Origin: CAWARU01 sp963784575
Lineage (GTDB): Bacteria > Pseudomonadota > Gammaproteobacteria > UBA6186 > Azoamicaceae
Length of the DNA: 64,000 nucleotides
Direction of reading: 5' to 3'
Assembly: GCA_963784575.1 (NCBI GenBank)
Contig: CAWARU010000001.1
Span: forward strand, 2,728,001 to 2,792,000
The position numbers and the translations under genes were made by a program. Under the pieces are notes generated by a model, which searched no databases, was not told the origin of the DNA, and worked only from the letters and a program-made list of their open reading frames with translations. Each line of letters begins with the position of its first letter. Positions within the stretch are counted from its first letter, which is position 1. Shown here piece by piece: positions 26,987 to 36,049 of the stretch.

Positions 26987-29900
26987 CTAATAAAAAGCCC
27001 TTTTCCGTATTGTTCTAGATTCCATTTCATCGGAATCCTCTACTGCACTGGATGAGGCTTCCGTATCCACCACTTCCGAATCTGGAGAACCAATACGTAT
27101 TTCCTCTTCTATTTTCGATGCTTTCTCTGCTGGCGTTAATCTTGATAAAAATTCGCTGTGCGTGCAATCAGAGATAGCACCAAAAATCATTATGATAATG
27201 TGATCTGTTTCTCGAATACTCTTTCCAAGGAGGCAGTCTAAGGATTTTAAAGATTGGTTGAGATCTTTTTCTGAAAAGATATGTCCAATACCCTGATGTT
27301 TGACTTGATTAGAGAGCTCGATAATGCTGTTTAACCATACATCAGAGGAGTAAGGAGGGATCGAAGATGGACCAGAAGGATACTTGTAGGGTTGTGCATT
27401 GAGTAAAAGATCGAAAATTTGCGGAAAATCCCGATCTAGGGATTTTTTAAGCTTGTCCTTGGATATAATTTTCTTTCTTCGCAATTCACGCTTCAATTCT
27501 TTTTCATTTGAAAAGGCATAAAATTTTATGGCGTTTTTGAGGTGAATGGTGACCCATTTGCCGTTTGGCAAGTAGATCTTGCTATGTACAAATCTTGCGA
27601 ACGCCTGATCTAACATATGTCTTAATTTTATGATTAGATCTACGATACCCATTTCTATGTCTTGTCGTATTTCTTGATTGTCTGGCTTCAATTTTAGTTT
27701 GAAAATTTGTAATTGAAATTTGAGATAGCTGGTTTTGCAGTGTTCCAATTGAGAACAAATATCAGCGTCGATGTTTTTGATGAGTTGATTATAAATATTC
27801 TGATTTGATTTTAATTGAATTTTAAGAGTTCTGGATTCTTTTTCAGGAAGTTCGAGGGCTGTTAAATGCAAGCATAAGCATGCTTGATACCAAAGACTTT
27901 GTTCTGCATAAATTTTTGATAATAGGAGGCAGACTTTATGCTGACTCTCAGCAGATGTAGGACTAAGTCTGAATAAGGCAAGTGATTTTCGTAAATAATG
28001 CAATGTAAGAAATGGTTTGGCGTCTATAATTTCAAGCGCAGCTCGATAGTAGTGTTCCGCGGCACCTACTAGATTTCCGGCTTCTTGATAAGGCTTTATC
28101 ATTCGAGATAGCGATTGATGCAGTTTTAAATAGTCGCTTTCTTGCAGGGTCTTGGTATCCTTTGGTTTGGTATATTGGAGTTCGGCATCTTTAATTGAAA
28201 TTTTTGCTGTTTTGTGTTCTGGCACTGACATTTTGGGTTTAGCTGTTTTATGGCTTAATTTTTTAGGATAGGCACCGATTTTTCCAAGAGTATGAACGAT
28301 ATTTCTGGTTTCTTGTAAGGATTTCTGAATCAAACTGTGAAGCTCGACTTGGCTGTCGGTGCGAAGTTCCGCGAGAGAATATTGACAAGCCTTTTGTAAC
28401 AAAACAACCATAATTTGATAGGCAAATTCTTTGTAAGGCTTGGGTAAATCTTCATATAATTGTTCCAGAAATTTTCTTTCAAATTTTAATGAATCTCGAT
28501 CATCTTTGGTTTTCTTATAGGCTTCCAAATATTGCAAAGCTAAGGGATGGATCACACTGGCTTTTTTGATATAGGACTTTGATCGTAAAATTTTCAAAAT
28601 TTCTGCTGAAATCTCAAGTAATTTTTCATCAGAATCAGAAACCATATTTTTAAGAACAGGGACAAAAGTCCAGGGGTAGAATGTTGGCTCGACATAGAGC
28701 AGCAAGATGGTCAATTGATTTCGGTTTAATCCAGCAATTCTCTCCGTTAATTTGCCGGATAGAGCCTGGGGAATGAGGCCAATGTGCTTGCCACCGTTAC
28801 TGATGGCAAGCACTTTTTCAAGCCAGGATGATTTCCAGGTATCAGGTGAGGTTTTATTCAAATCAACTGAGTGATAGTAGAAGGGCTGTACTTTTAGAAT
28901 TGCGGCTAAGGCGGTGGGGTACGACTGATCTAATGTTTTTTGTTTTTTACTTTGAGTTCCTTGTTTAGATTCTGCAGATTCTGCACTTTCAGCAAGGAGG
29001 TGTCTTTGTTTTAATTCTTTCATAAAAGACTCTTGTGACATGCAGCAGGGGAAATAGGAAGGCACACTTTTGATACCATTTGGTTTATAGATTGCACTTT
29101 CTGCAAAACGGCCAAAGGCAATATCCAAGACATTATTGAGTTTGATGAATATTTCGGTAATCTTGTTTTTAAGAGGCTCGCTTAGCATATTTGCTATTTC
29201 CAATTCTTGCAAGATCTCCACTTGAATGTTAAGGTAGCTCGTATGACAGTTTTCAAGCAGTTGATAGATATCAAATTCTAGCTCCTGAAGCAATGCTTCG
29301 CGTTCTCGTATCCATTCAGAAAGCAACTTTTCTGCTCGCTCATTTTTATTTTCGGATAAGGCCTTTTTCATAAAGCGGATCGCAAGATCGAGACAGTGCA
29401 TTTCTTTAGCAATTTCCGCAAGCAATTGATAAGATTCAAAGCGTTCCCTTGCATGTTTTTCTGAACGTGGCAATACGGAAAGAGCAGAATGACAATAATA
29501 ATATGCAATGATTGGAAAGGCTTTTCTATAACGTCTTGCTTCTTCAAGGTAAAGTGTTCCCGATTTAGCCGCAAGATTTTGCTTTATGTAAGTGTCAGAT
29601 AAAGTGCCTAAAAGTTTGTTGTGTCCTATAAGATCATATGTACAGAATTCTCTGCCTTTACTGAAAATGACTTTATAATGAAGGCTTAGCAATTCCTCAT
29701 AGAGAAGCGCTGCTGCTTGATAGTGAAACTTCGAAACAAGTTCGTCTTGTGATGTCGAAGTAGGGTCTGCTCTCAAATTTGCAATACTGTCTGCGAAGCT
29801 TATATGGGCTGAAGCAAGTTTCAAAAGCGATTCAGCAGTTTCATAACTTTCCATTCCCTGTAATTTACGACGAATCATTAAAGCATCTTTAAAAAAAGGA

Positions 29901-32074
29901 ATTGATTTTTCATGCAATTTTTGATTAGAATGGAGTGTTCCAAGATTAGACTGAGCAGTGGCTACTGCGTCATGCTCATCACCAAATAATTTCTTGAATA
30001 TATCAGCCGTTTTTTTGCAATATTCGTGTGCTTTATCATACTCTTTTAAAGCTGCGTAAACTGTACCGATCGAACCAAGAATCATCGCCGTATCGCTATT
30101 CTCCTCGCCTCGAGTTTTTTTAGAAATTTTATAAGCAAGTTGTAATTTTTCTAGGGCATGTTTGTGTAGTCCGTGAAGGGTCAAAACATTTGAAATATTG
30201 CAAAGAACTTCAGCGACATGGCTGCTTTCTTTCCCATGAAGGGTTTCTGCAAGCACAAGAGATTTATTATAGCATGTCATAGCTTCTGGAATACGATGTT
30301 GATCGACAAAAATATTGGCCATATTCATCAGTGTGGCAGCTAAGCCGCCAAGATTGATTCTGGGCAAGGATTCTTCAATTGCTAGCGCTTTCTTAAGGGA
30401 TTCTAGACCCTCTTCATATTTACCCTGTTCGTGAAGAATCATACCTTGGGTATTGTAGAGCATCGCAAGTACTCTTTGTTTATCAGGAGTATGAGTATGA
30501 CTAGGCTGGCTCAAATGAATAGTAATAGCAGAATTGATAAAATTATGGGCTTCCGTTGTTTTGGTCATCTTAAGATAGATAGTACCAATGTTCATAAGTA
30601 TATCAGTCACCTGGAACGAATCGCTGCCATAGAGCTTACAGAAACTTCGATAAGCCCTATTATAGAATTCCAAGGCGAGTTTATTGTTATCTTGCATAGA
30701 ATAGGCATTTGCGATATTTATTTCAGTGCGAGCAATTTGTGTACTGTCTTCTTTATAAGTAGTCTTCAGAATATTGAGAATTTTTTGATAAAGATCGATA
30801 GCATCTTGATGTTTATCCTTTGACGAGTAGATATTGGCCTGATTAAAATAGGACTCCATGGCTTCTCTGCTTTCGGGACCATGTAAGCGAATACGAATTT
30901 CTAAAGCTTGCTCGTTGAATTTGGTGGCCTCATCAAATTGTTCCATTTCAAATAAGACATTGGTGATATTGTGTAAGATATTGGCAAGCTCATTGCCACC
31001 TTTATTTGATAGCTGCTTGCATATTTTTACTGCATCCTTGAGATGGCCCATGGCTTGATCAAATTCTTGCATCTTTGAGTAAACAAGGCCTAGGTACTCT
31101 AATGTCATTGCCACTTGAATACTGGCGGGTTTACCGGGGATCTTATATATTTGCAGGGCATCCTGATGGAATTTAAGTGCGAGCTCAAATTTAGATTTTT
31201 CGCGATAAATGCAGCCAATGCAGTTCATTACCAATGCGGCCTCCAGGCTTTGTGGGCTATTCATGCTTTTTTTGATTTCAAGTACTTCAAAATATGCCTT
31301 TAGAGATTCATCAAGCTTATCGGTTTTTGAGTAAAGATAAGCCAGATTATTCAATATTAAAGCAAGCAACGTAGATTGGTTTTGATCCTCTTTTTTGTAC
31401 TGCTGCAGGAGTAGCTTGCGAGCTTCTTGGTAATGGGTCAAAGCATCATCAAAATTGCCCTGACCCAATAAAGCATTGCCCAAACCATTCCTGGCATTGA
31501 CCAAATATCTGGATTCAATGCCAGAGGATTTTTTGTAAATCTCCAAGCAGGTTTTGAAGCATCGTTCTGCTGCTTGGTATTTTCCCCACGAGATATAAGT
31601 ATTTCCGATATTGCAAATAACAATGCCAACCAGAAAATCTTCCTCACCAAAGAGAAGTTGGTAGATGAAGAGAGATTGTTTAAGAGTATCGAGTCCTTTA
31701 TCGTGGTTTCCCTGTTCTGATTCTTTAGTTCCTATACTTTGGAGACTTGATGCATGCGTTCGCAATGCTTTTTTTAGGGCTTTAATACGTGTCAGGATTT
31801 CTGTTAAAAGCTTATGATGTGCTGGTTTCAAATCTTCGTTGAGCTTTTTCAGTTCTGTGCTGATTTTGTTGGCTGCCTCTTTTTCGTTTTGATAGGTTTT
31901 GAGTTGCGTGCGAATCGCAGTCGGCAAGTGATGAAGTATGGTTTCTTTTTCTCTGGTGCTTAGAACATAGAGCGGGGCTTTCTCTTGTTCGAGGTGGGAT
32001 ATCTCTTGTTCTGAAATGATCTTGGTTTCTAATGATAACTTGTGGATGTGTACTTCTGAAGACTTACTGCTCAT
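26987..32074 (-). CDS. Giant TPR-repeat protein (1695 aa) with a duplicated C-terminal domain
   Basis: The start at 32074 has AGGAG about 8 bases upstream. After a coiled N-terminus, residues ~110-800 are kinesin-light-chain-like TPR units of about 42 residues, e.g. AVICNIGNTYISWGKYQAA-type helices. Around residues 930-1150 and again 1440-1660 the same block recurs: CHTSYLNIQVEI / CKTSYLKFQLQI, then FGRFAESAIYKPNG / FARFVHSKIYLPNG, then a PYKYP/PFYYH motif and KHIGL / KHQGI. I do not recognise this repeated block. No signal peptide or membrane helix is seen. A large scaffold, probably host-directed, is inferred from the family and the genomic company. Confidence 0.8.
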   Translation of the reverse strand: MSSKSSEVHIHKLSLETKIISEQEISHLEQEKAPLYVLSTREKETILHHLPTAIRTQLKTYQNEKEAANKISTELKKLNEDLKPAHHKLLTEILTRIKALKKALRTHASSLQSIGTKESEQGNHDKGLDTLKQSLFIYQLLFGEEDFLVGIVICNIGNTYISWGKYQAAERCFKTCLEIYKKSSGIESRYLVNARNGLGNALLGQGNFDDALTHYQEARKLLLQQYKKEDQNQSTLLALILNNLAYLYSKTDKLDESLKAYFEVLEIKKSMNSPQSLEAALVMNCIGCIYREKSKFELALKFHQDALQIYKIPGKPASIQVAMTLEYLGLVYSKMQEFDQAMGHLKDAVKICKQLSNKGGNELANILHNITNVLFEMEQFDEATKFNEQALEIRIRLHGPESREAMESYFNQANIYSSKDKHQDAIDLYQKILNILKTTYKEDSTQIARTEINIANAYSMQDNNKLALEFYNRAYRSFCKLYGSDSFQVTDILMNIGTIYLKMTKTTEAHNFINSAITIHLSQPSHTHTPDKQRVLAMLYNTQGMILHEQGKYEEGLESLKKALAIEESLPRINLGGLAATLMNMANIFVDQHRIPEAMTCYNKSLVLAETLHGKESSHVAEVLCNISNVLTLHGLHKHALEKLQLAYKISKKTRGEENSDTAMILGSIGTVYAALKEYDKAHEYCKKTADIFKKLFGDEHDAVATAQSNLGTLHSNQKLHEKSIPFFKDALMIRRKLQGMESYETAESLLKLASAHISFADSIANLRADPTSTSQDELVSKFHYQAAALLYEELLSLHYKVIFSKGREFCTYDLIGHNKLLGTLSDTYIKQNLAAKSGTLYLEEARRYRKAFPIIAYYYCHSALSVLPRSEKHARERFESYQLLAEIAKEMHCLDLAIRFMKKALSENKNERAEKLLSEWIREREALLQELEFDIYQLLENCHTSYLNIQVEILQELEIANMLSEPLKNKITEIFIKLNNVLDIAFGRFAESAIYKPNGIKSVPSYFPCCMSQESFMKELKQRHLLAESAESAESKQGTQSKKQKTLDQSYPTALAAILKVQPFYYHSVDLNKTSPDTWKSSWLEKVLAISNGGKHIGLIPQALSGKLTERIAGLNRNQLTILLLYVEPTFYPWTFVPVLKNMVSDSDEKLLEISAEILKILRSKSYIKKASVIHPLALQYLEAYKKTKDDRDSLKFERKFLEQLYEDLPKPYKEFAYQIMVVLLQKACQYSLAELRTDSQVELHSLIQKSLQETRNIVHTLGKIGAYPKKLSHKTAKPKMSVPEHKTAKISIKDAELQYTKPKDTKTLQESDYLKLHQSLSRMIKPYQEAGNLVGAAEHYYRAALEIIDAKPFLTLHYLRKSLALFRLSPTSAESQHKVCLLLSKIYAEQSLWYQACLCLHLTALELPEKESRTLKIQLKSNQNIYNQLIKNIDADICSQLEHCKTSYLKFQLQIFKLKLKPDNQEIRQDIEMGIVDLIIKLRHMLDQAFARFVHSKIYLPNGKWVTIHLKNAIKFYAFSNEKELKRELRRKKIISKDKLKKSLDRDFPQIFDLLLNAQPYKYPSGPSSIPPYSSDVWLNSIIELSNQVKHQGIGHIFSEKDLNQSLKSLDCLLGKSIRETDHIIIMIFGAISDCTHSEFLSRLTPAEKASKIEEEIRIGSPDSEVVDTEASSSAVEDSDEMESRTIRKRAFY

Positions 32075-32116
32075 TCGATTTTCTCCTTGGCATACCTATT
32101 TCCAAACGCAATTATA

Positions 32117-32190
32117 GCGTCATTGCGAGTGAAAGGAGAAGCGGCGGAGTCGCAACCCCCCTAGGGTCGGGGGGACGGCGGGGGCTTGTC
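32117..32190. repeat. GC-rich repeat remnant
   Basis: GCGTCATTGCGAG (32117-32129) matches the core of the palindrome at 17539-17621. It is followed by a GC-rich stretch with CCCCCCTAGGGTCGGGGGG and CGGGGGCTTGTCCCCG, each able to fold. It fills the 124-bp gap between two reverse-strand genes and contrasts with the AT-rich surroundings. Confidence 0.5.
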
Positions 32191-32198
32191 CCCGTGCT

Positions 32199-34775
32199 TT
32201 AATGCAAAATGGCCGCAAGGCCTGTTCTAGCAGAGCCGGGGCCTGGTGGTTGCTGGTTCCGATTTTGAACGGCAGTCCCAGTGGGAAGTGGTGTCGATGA
32301 GACGCTCGAATAGCCAAATACGATCGGATTGGATTGCTGCCTTGCTGCGGAGGGTTGAACAAGGGGAGGAAGCATCAGGCTTGAACTTCCACGCAGACTT
32401 GCGCCTGGAATAGAAGACCCATGCTCAGGCTCGAGAACACTCATGAGAGATGCGAGCAATGAACTGGGATCTTGATCATCATCATATGAGCCGTAATCTT
32501 CTGCAGATCCAGATCCATCAGCGACGAGCATCCCAGGAGGCACAGGAGGGAGACCAGAGGACAGAATCTGTTCTGATCTGCTTTTTAATGCCATGGAAGT
32601 GGATGAAGCAGGAACGCCTGGTAGAGAGGGAGCAAGGAGAGGAGCGGCACGAAGAGGTGCTGGGGGAAGTGCTGCAGCTCTGCTTTCCTTTTCTTTTTGC
32701 CAGCAAGTATACATGCGATCCCGAGGTTTCGTTGCAGCCTCAAAGCCTAATTCCAGCGCTCTCTGATAGTGCATGTAGCTCAGTCTGTAACGCTCCATCA
32801 TATTAGACATCAATGAAGCATCGAGACCCAATCCCTTTTCATAGCAGGTGCCCAATAAATAGAGGCCTTCACTGTTCTGATAAGAGGCTGCTCGTGAAAA
32901 ATAAGTAAAAGCTTTCTCTGGATCTTTAGGGTGATCATGCAAGCCGTATCGATAAGCATAGCCTATGATGCAATTGGCTTGGGGATAATTTAAATGGGCG
33001 GCTTGTTTATAGAGCTCGAAAGCAATTTTTAGATCTTGTTCGACAGCGCTGCCGCTTGCAAAACAAACGCCTTGCCAATAGATGCCTTCTGGGTGTTTTG
33101 CTGCGTTCAGTTGTTGAAAAATTTCAAATGCGGCTTTTTGATCTTGTGTGACCCCCAGACCCTTATAGAGAGAAATACCGATTTTGCATTTTGCGGCAAG
33201 GCTCCCAAGGTTCATACCCTTTTCGAAATGTTCATAAGCTAGTTTGATGTTTTTATCAAGCTTCGGATCGATAAGTCCTTGTTCGTAAATAAGCCCCAGT
33301 TCATAATTTGCAGTAGCTGAACCAAGAGCTGCTGCTTCCTTCCAGAGTTTAATTGCAAGGGCCATATCTTTTGCCAAGATCTGATTACCTTTTTCACCCC
33401 ATAGTCCTGTTTTGTAACAACTAGCAAGCTTTTCTTTGGATTCAACATCGTTGAGATCTGATCCTTTTTTCAGAAGTTCAACGGCTTTATTTAAATTTTT
33501 GCTGACACCATTGCCGTTTGCATAGCAGAGGGCAAGACCAAAAAAGGAGGGTCCATGTTTTAGGGCAACGCCCTTTTCGTGGTATTTGACAGCCAATTTC
33601 TGATTTTTTTCAAATCCTGGGATTTTTCCAAAACTATTATCGTAATTGCGTCCTAGATAATAGAAAGCCTCAGGGTGATTTAAATCTGCTGCTCTCATGA
33701 GATGCTGCTGCACCCCTTTTTGAATATCTTTGGCGACACCTCTGCCATGATAGTACATGCCATATAAATGAATATGAGATTCGGCATGATCCTGTTTTGC
33801 GGTTATTTGCCATAAATCAAAAGCTTGTTTGTAACTTGCCGTATTTCCAATTTTATAGTATGCCATAGCGATATCAGAAAGAAGTTGGACTGAACTCGGA
33901 TCAAGTTTCTTTTGTAATTTTTCAAGTTTCAGGACAGAGTCCCGAGCCTTGGCCAGATCTTTCGGAACCCCTTTACCCTGAAGATAGCATTCGGCTAAAG
34001 CGTTGAACGCAGGTGGGTAGTGAAGTTTCATCAATTTATCTAAGTAATAAAGACCTGTAGAGACATCTTTCGGGATGGCTTTGTTTTCGCCGCTTAAATA
34101 ATATTTTGCGAGCAGGATACAAGCCTCTGGTACGATGGCATTAGCAGCTTGTTGCAGCAGCTTTGCAGCGGTAATTGCTTTGGATTCTGCAGGGTCTTTA
34201 CTACTCAGATATTCTAAAGCCAAAAGATAATTTGCATAGGGGATATTTTGCAGTAAGGGTGAGGAGAGAAGTTCAACAACAAGTTTTGAAGATTTTGCAG
34301 CGCCATAGAGACCTTCATGAGTAATTTTGGCGAGTAAAAGTGCTGCCGCTGTAGATCCCTCCTGTGCGGCAGTCAGGAAAAGATTCAAGGCCAACTGTGG
34401 ATTCTTAAAATCTGCTGTAACTGCCAGCAAGTGGAATGCAAGTTTGCAAGCAATTTCTGGTTCTGTTTTGGCAGCAATCTCCACTTGTTGCAATAAGTGT
34501 TTTGCTTGTTCTGCATCCTTTTTCAGTACTTGGCCTGTTTCATAGCAGAAACTTAAGGTCAGTAAGAGTTCAGCATGGGCACAATCAGGCATGCTGCTTG
34601 TAAGCTTCATGCTATTCTCACACAGGGAGAGTATGGTTTCCAATTTTGGTATTTTCTGACCAGTCATAGCAAGCCGCATGAGACGCGTCAGAGCATGAGG
34701 ATGCGGCAAAGCTTTTTGGTAATATTTGATGGCTGTTTCAATATCTTGTGGAAATCCTAGAGACCTTTGCTTCAT
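32199..34775 (-). CDS. Sel1-repeat protein, main (3') part of a frameshifted gene
   Basis: The 858 aa are almost wholly Sel1 repeats (about 36 residues each, with AxxxLGxxYxxGxGVxxD-type pattern), for example AFNALAECYLQGKGVPKD, AFYYLGRNYDNSFGKIPG and ANCIIGYAYRYGLHDHPK. The last 150 residues are Ala/Pro/Ser-rich low complexity. The first ATG (34775) lies in the middle of a repeat that begins in the upstream frame (34738-35241). The natural protein was therefore about 1010 aa, and this part is either untranslated or reinitiated. Sel1 proteins mediate protein contacts and are frequent among intracellular-bacterial effectors. The last codons approach the GC-rich remnant at 32117-32190. Confidence 0.72.
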   Translation of the reverse strand: MKQRSLGFPQDIETAIKYYQKALPHPHALTRLMRLAMTGQKIPKLETILSLCENSMKLTSSMPDCAHAELLLTLSFCYETGQVLKKDAEQAKHLLQQVEIAAKTEPEIACKLAFHLLAVTADFKNPQLALNLFLTAAQEGSTAAALLLAKITHEGLYGAAKSSKLVVELLSSPLLQNIPYANYLLALEYLSSKDPAESKAITAAKLLQQAANAIVPEACILLAKYYLSGENKAIPKDVSTGLYYLDKLMKLHYPPAFNALAECYLQGKGVPKDLAKARDSVLKLEKLQKKLDPSSVQLLSDIAMAYYKIGNTASYKQAFDLWQITAKQDHAESHIHLYGMYYHGRGVAKDIQKGVQQHLMRAADLNHPEAFYYLGRNYDNSFGKIPGFEKNQKLAVKYHEKGVALKHGPSFFGLALCYANGNGVSKNLNKAVELLKKGSDLNDVESKEKLASCYKTGLWGEKGNQILAKDMALAIKLWKEAAALGSATANYELGLIYEQGLIDPKLDKNIKLAYEHFEKGMNLGSLAAKCKIGISLYKGLGVTQDQKAAFEIFQQLNAAKHPEGIYWQGVCFASGSAVEQDLKIAFELYKQAAHLNYPQANCIIGYAYRYGLHDHPKDPEKAFTYFSRAASYQNSEGLYLLGTCYEKGLGLDASLMSNMMERYRLSYMHYQRALELGFEAATKPRDRMYTCWQKEKESRAAALPPAPLRAAPLLAPSLPGVPASSTSMALKSRSEQILSSGLPPVPPGMLVADGSGSAEDYGSYDDDQDPSSLLASLMSVLEPEHGSSIPGASLRGSSSLMLPPLVQPSAARQQSNPIVFGYSSVSSTPLPTGTAVQNRNQQPPGPGSARTGLAAILH

Positions 34776-35241
34776 GAATTGAACCTAGGAAAACTAATGA
34801 ATAGGCATCGCCCATTTCGGCTGCTTCTCCAAAAAGTTGCAGAGCTTTCGCAGGATTGGCTGGACAAATCTCTCCAATACCATGCCAATAACACTGTGCT
34901 AAATTAACCATTGCCGGACGTGGCAAACCTCTGAGAGGTACTTCGCTGAGATTTATAGCTTCATTAGCTGCTTTATTTTTCAGTATTTCAAAATCGGCAG
35001 AGCTATCCGTCATCGTTAGGAGAAATCTTAGTTTTTCGATGCTGATATAGTGTTTAAGGAAGTTACCATCAAATTCTCGAGCTTCTTCTATGATTGAAGA
35101 CCCGGAGTAGATAGTGCTCGTTCCGGGCATGCTAAAGCTGTCTTCTTTAGAGCCGCTTAAAACCGCATCTTCACGAATTTTGAGTGCTTGGATTTTTTCT
35201 AATAAAGATTTTTGTAATAAGGTGTTCGAAACCGCAGCCAT
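34738..35241 (-). CDS. Sel1-repeat protein, N-terminal fragment of the frameshifted gene
   Basis: ATG 35241 has GGAG 7 bases upstream. The fragment (167 aa) has a Ser-rich N-terminus and enters Sel1 repeats (RPAMVNLAQCYWHGIGE, then DAYSLVFLGSIHEAK). It is then lost in foreign residues (VSRISTRY). The repeat continues in the other frame as SLGFPQDIETAIKYYQKAL. The frames overlap by 38 bases (34738-34775), and the shift must lie near the GCAAAGGTCTCTAGG stretch. A mutation or a sequencing error explains it; I see no slippery heptamer to suggest programmed frameshifting. Confidence 0.65.
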   Translation of the reverse strand: MAAVSNTLLQKSLLEKIQALKIREDAVLSGSKEDSFSMPGTSTIYSGSSIIEEAREFDGNFLKHYISIEKLRFLLTMTDSSADFEILKNKAANEAINLSEVPLRGLPRPAMVNLAQCYWHGIGEICPANPAKALQLFGEAAEMGDAYSLVFLGSIHEAKVSRISTRY

Positions 35242-35340
35242 GATAATTCTCCATGTTAGTTATTTAGTTGATTATTAATGTTACTCAATTTAAATAATAA
35301 TAATAAAATTTATTTTACAAGAAATTTGGAGCCATTACTA

Positions 35341-35559
35341 GGGCCTGTTGACAATTCTACTATGTTGGCCATAAATCATTGATTTCTTGTGCTCCGTTGC
35401 TCATTTATTTCAATATAAACTGCGCTACGGTGCTCAGAAATCAATGATTTCTGACTCAACCTAGCGACAAAACGGCAGGATAGCCGTTTTGGAAACGCTG
35501 AATAGCGGAACCCGAAGGGCGAGCGCCATGGATGGCGCGAGTCAATTGTCAACAGGCCC
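35341..35559. mobile_element. MITE (219 bp) flanked by TA
   Basis: Perfect 16-bp terminal inverted repeats, GGGCCTGTTGACAATT (35341-35356) and AATTGTCAACAGGCCC (35544-35559), are flanked on both sides by TA, as for IS630/Tc1-mariner targets. Inside is a second inverted repeat (AAATCATTGATTTCT / AGAAATCAATGATTT) and no gene. It fills the gap upstream of the DUF167 gene; the rest of 35242-35635 shows nothing further. Confidence 0.85.
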
Positions 35560-35635
35560 TAACGTGATTGCGCTATTATTATTAACTATCATTAACTCTT
35601 ATTCGGAAAAATGTGAGTATTTTTGCAAGGAAAAT

Positions 35636-35956
35636 ATGAGAAATATATTAAGCCAACTAATTAATAGAAATAAAGAAGGAGTGATTTTTTCTGTTAAAGT
35701 GATCCCTAAGGCTGCAAAAAATAAAATTGGCAAAATCGTGGCAGACAGCGAGGGAAAGTTGAGTTTGAAAATTTATGTCACTGCAGTGCCTGAACGGGGC
35801 AAAGCGAATGATGCGGTGATAAAATTAGTTTCTGATTATTTGAAAATAAAAAAATCACAGATTGTGATCAAGCACGGCCACACTGACCCCTATAAGATTT
35901 TGCAAATTGCGGGGGATCCGGATGAACTGTTTAAGCATATAGAGACGGTGTGGTAG
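35636..35956 (+). CDS. DUF167 / UPF0235 (YggU-like) protein
   Basis: ATG 35636 with AAGG 5-6 bases upstream gives 106 aa. The longer frame runs back into the MITE and is rejected. Landmarks are FSVKVIPKAAKNKIGKI, LKIYVTAVPERGKANDAVIK, and SQIVIKHGHTDPYKILQIAG, the family's alpha/beta fold with the conserved PERGKAN motif. Function is unknown across the family; in many bacteria the gene sits next to yggT. It is monocistronic here and converges on the LRR gene. Confidence 0.85.
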   Translation: MRNILSQLINRNKEGVIFSVKVIPKAAKNKIGKIVADSEGKLSLKIYVTAVPERGKANDAVIKLVSDYLKIKKSQIVIKHGHTDPYKILQIAGDPDELFKHIETVW

Positions 35957-36049
35957 CCAAACTATCTTGCAAAATTATGGACTAATTCTTGCCCGCGTGT
36001 CTTGCATACGAGACATGTTTTGCAGCATTTGCCCCTGATCCAAGAGTTT

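Noticed and set aside
34738..34775. Programmed ribosomal frameshift in the Sel1 gene
   Set aside because: No slippery heptamer or following stem was seen; a simple indel explains it.
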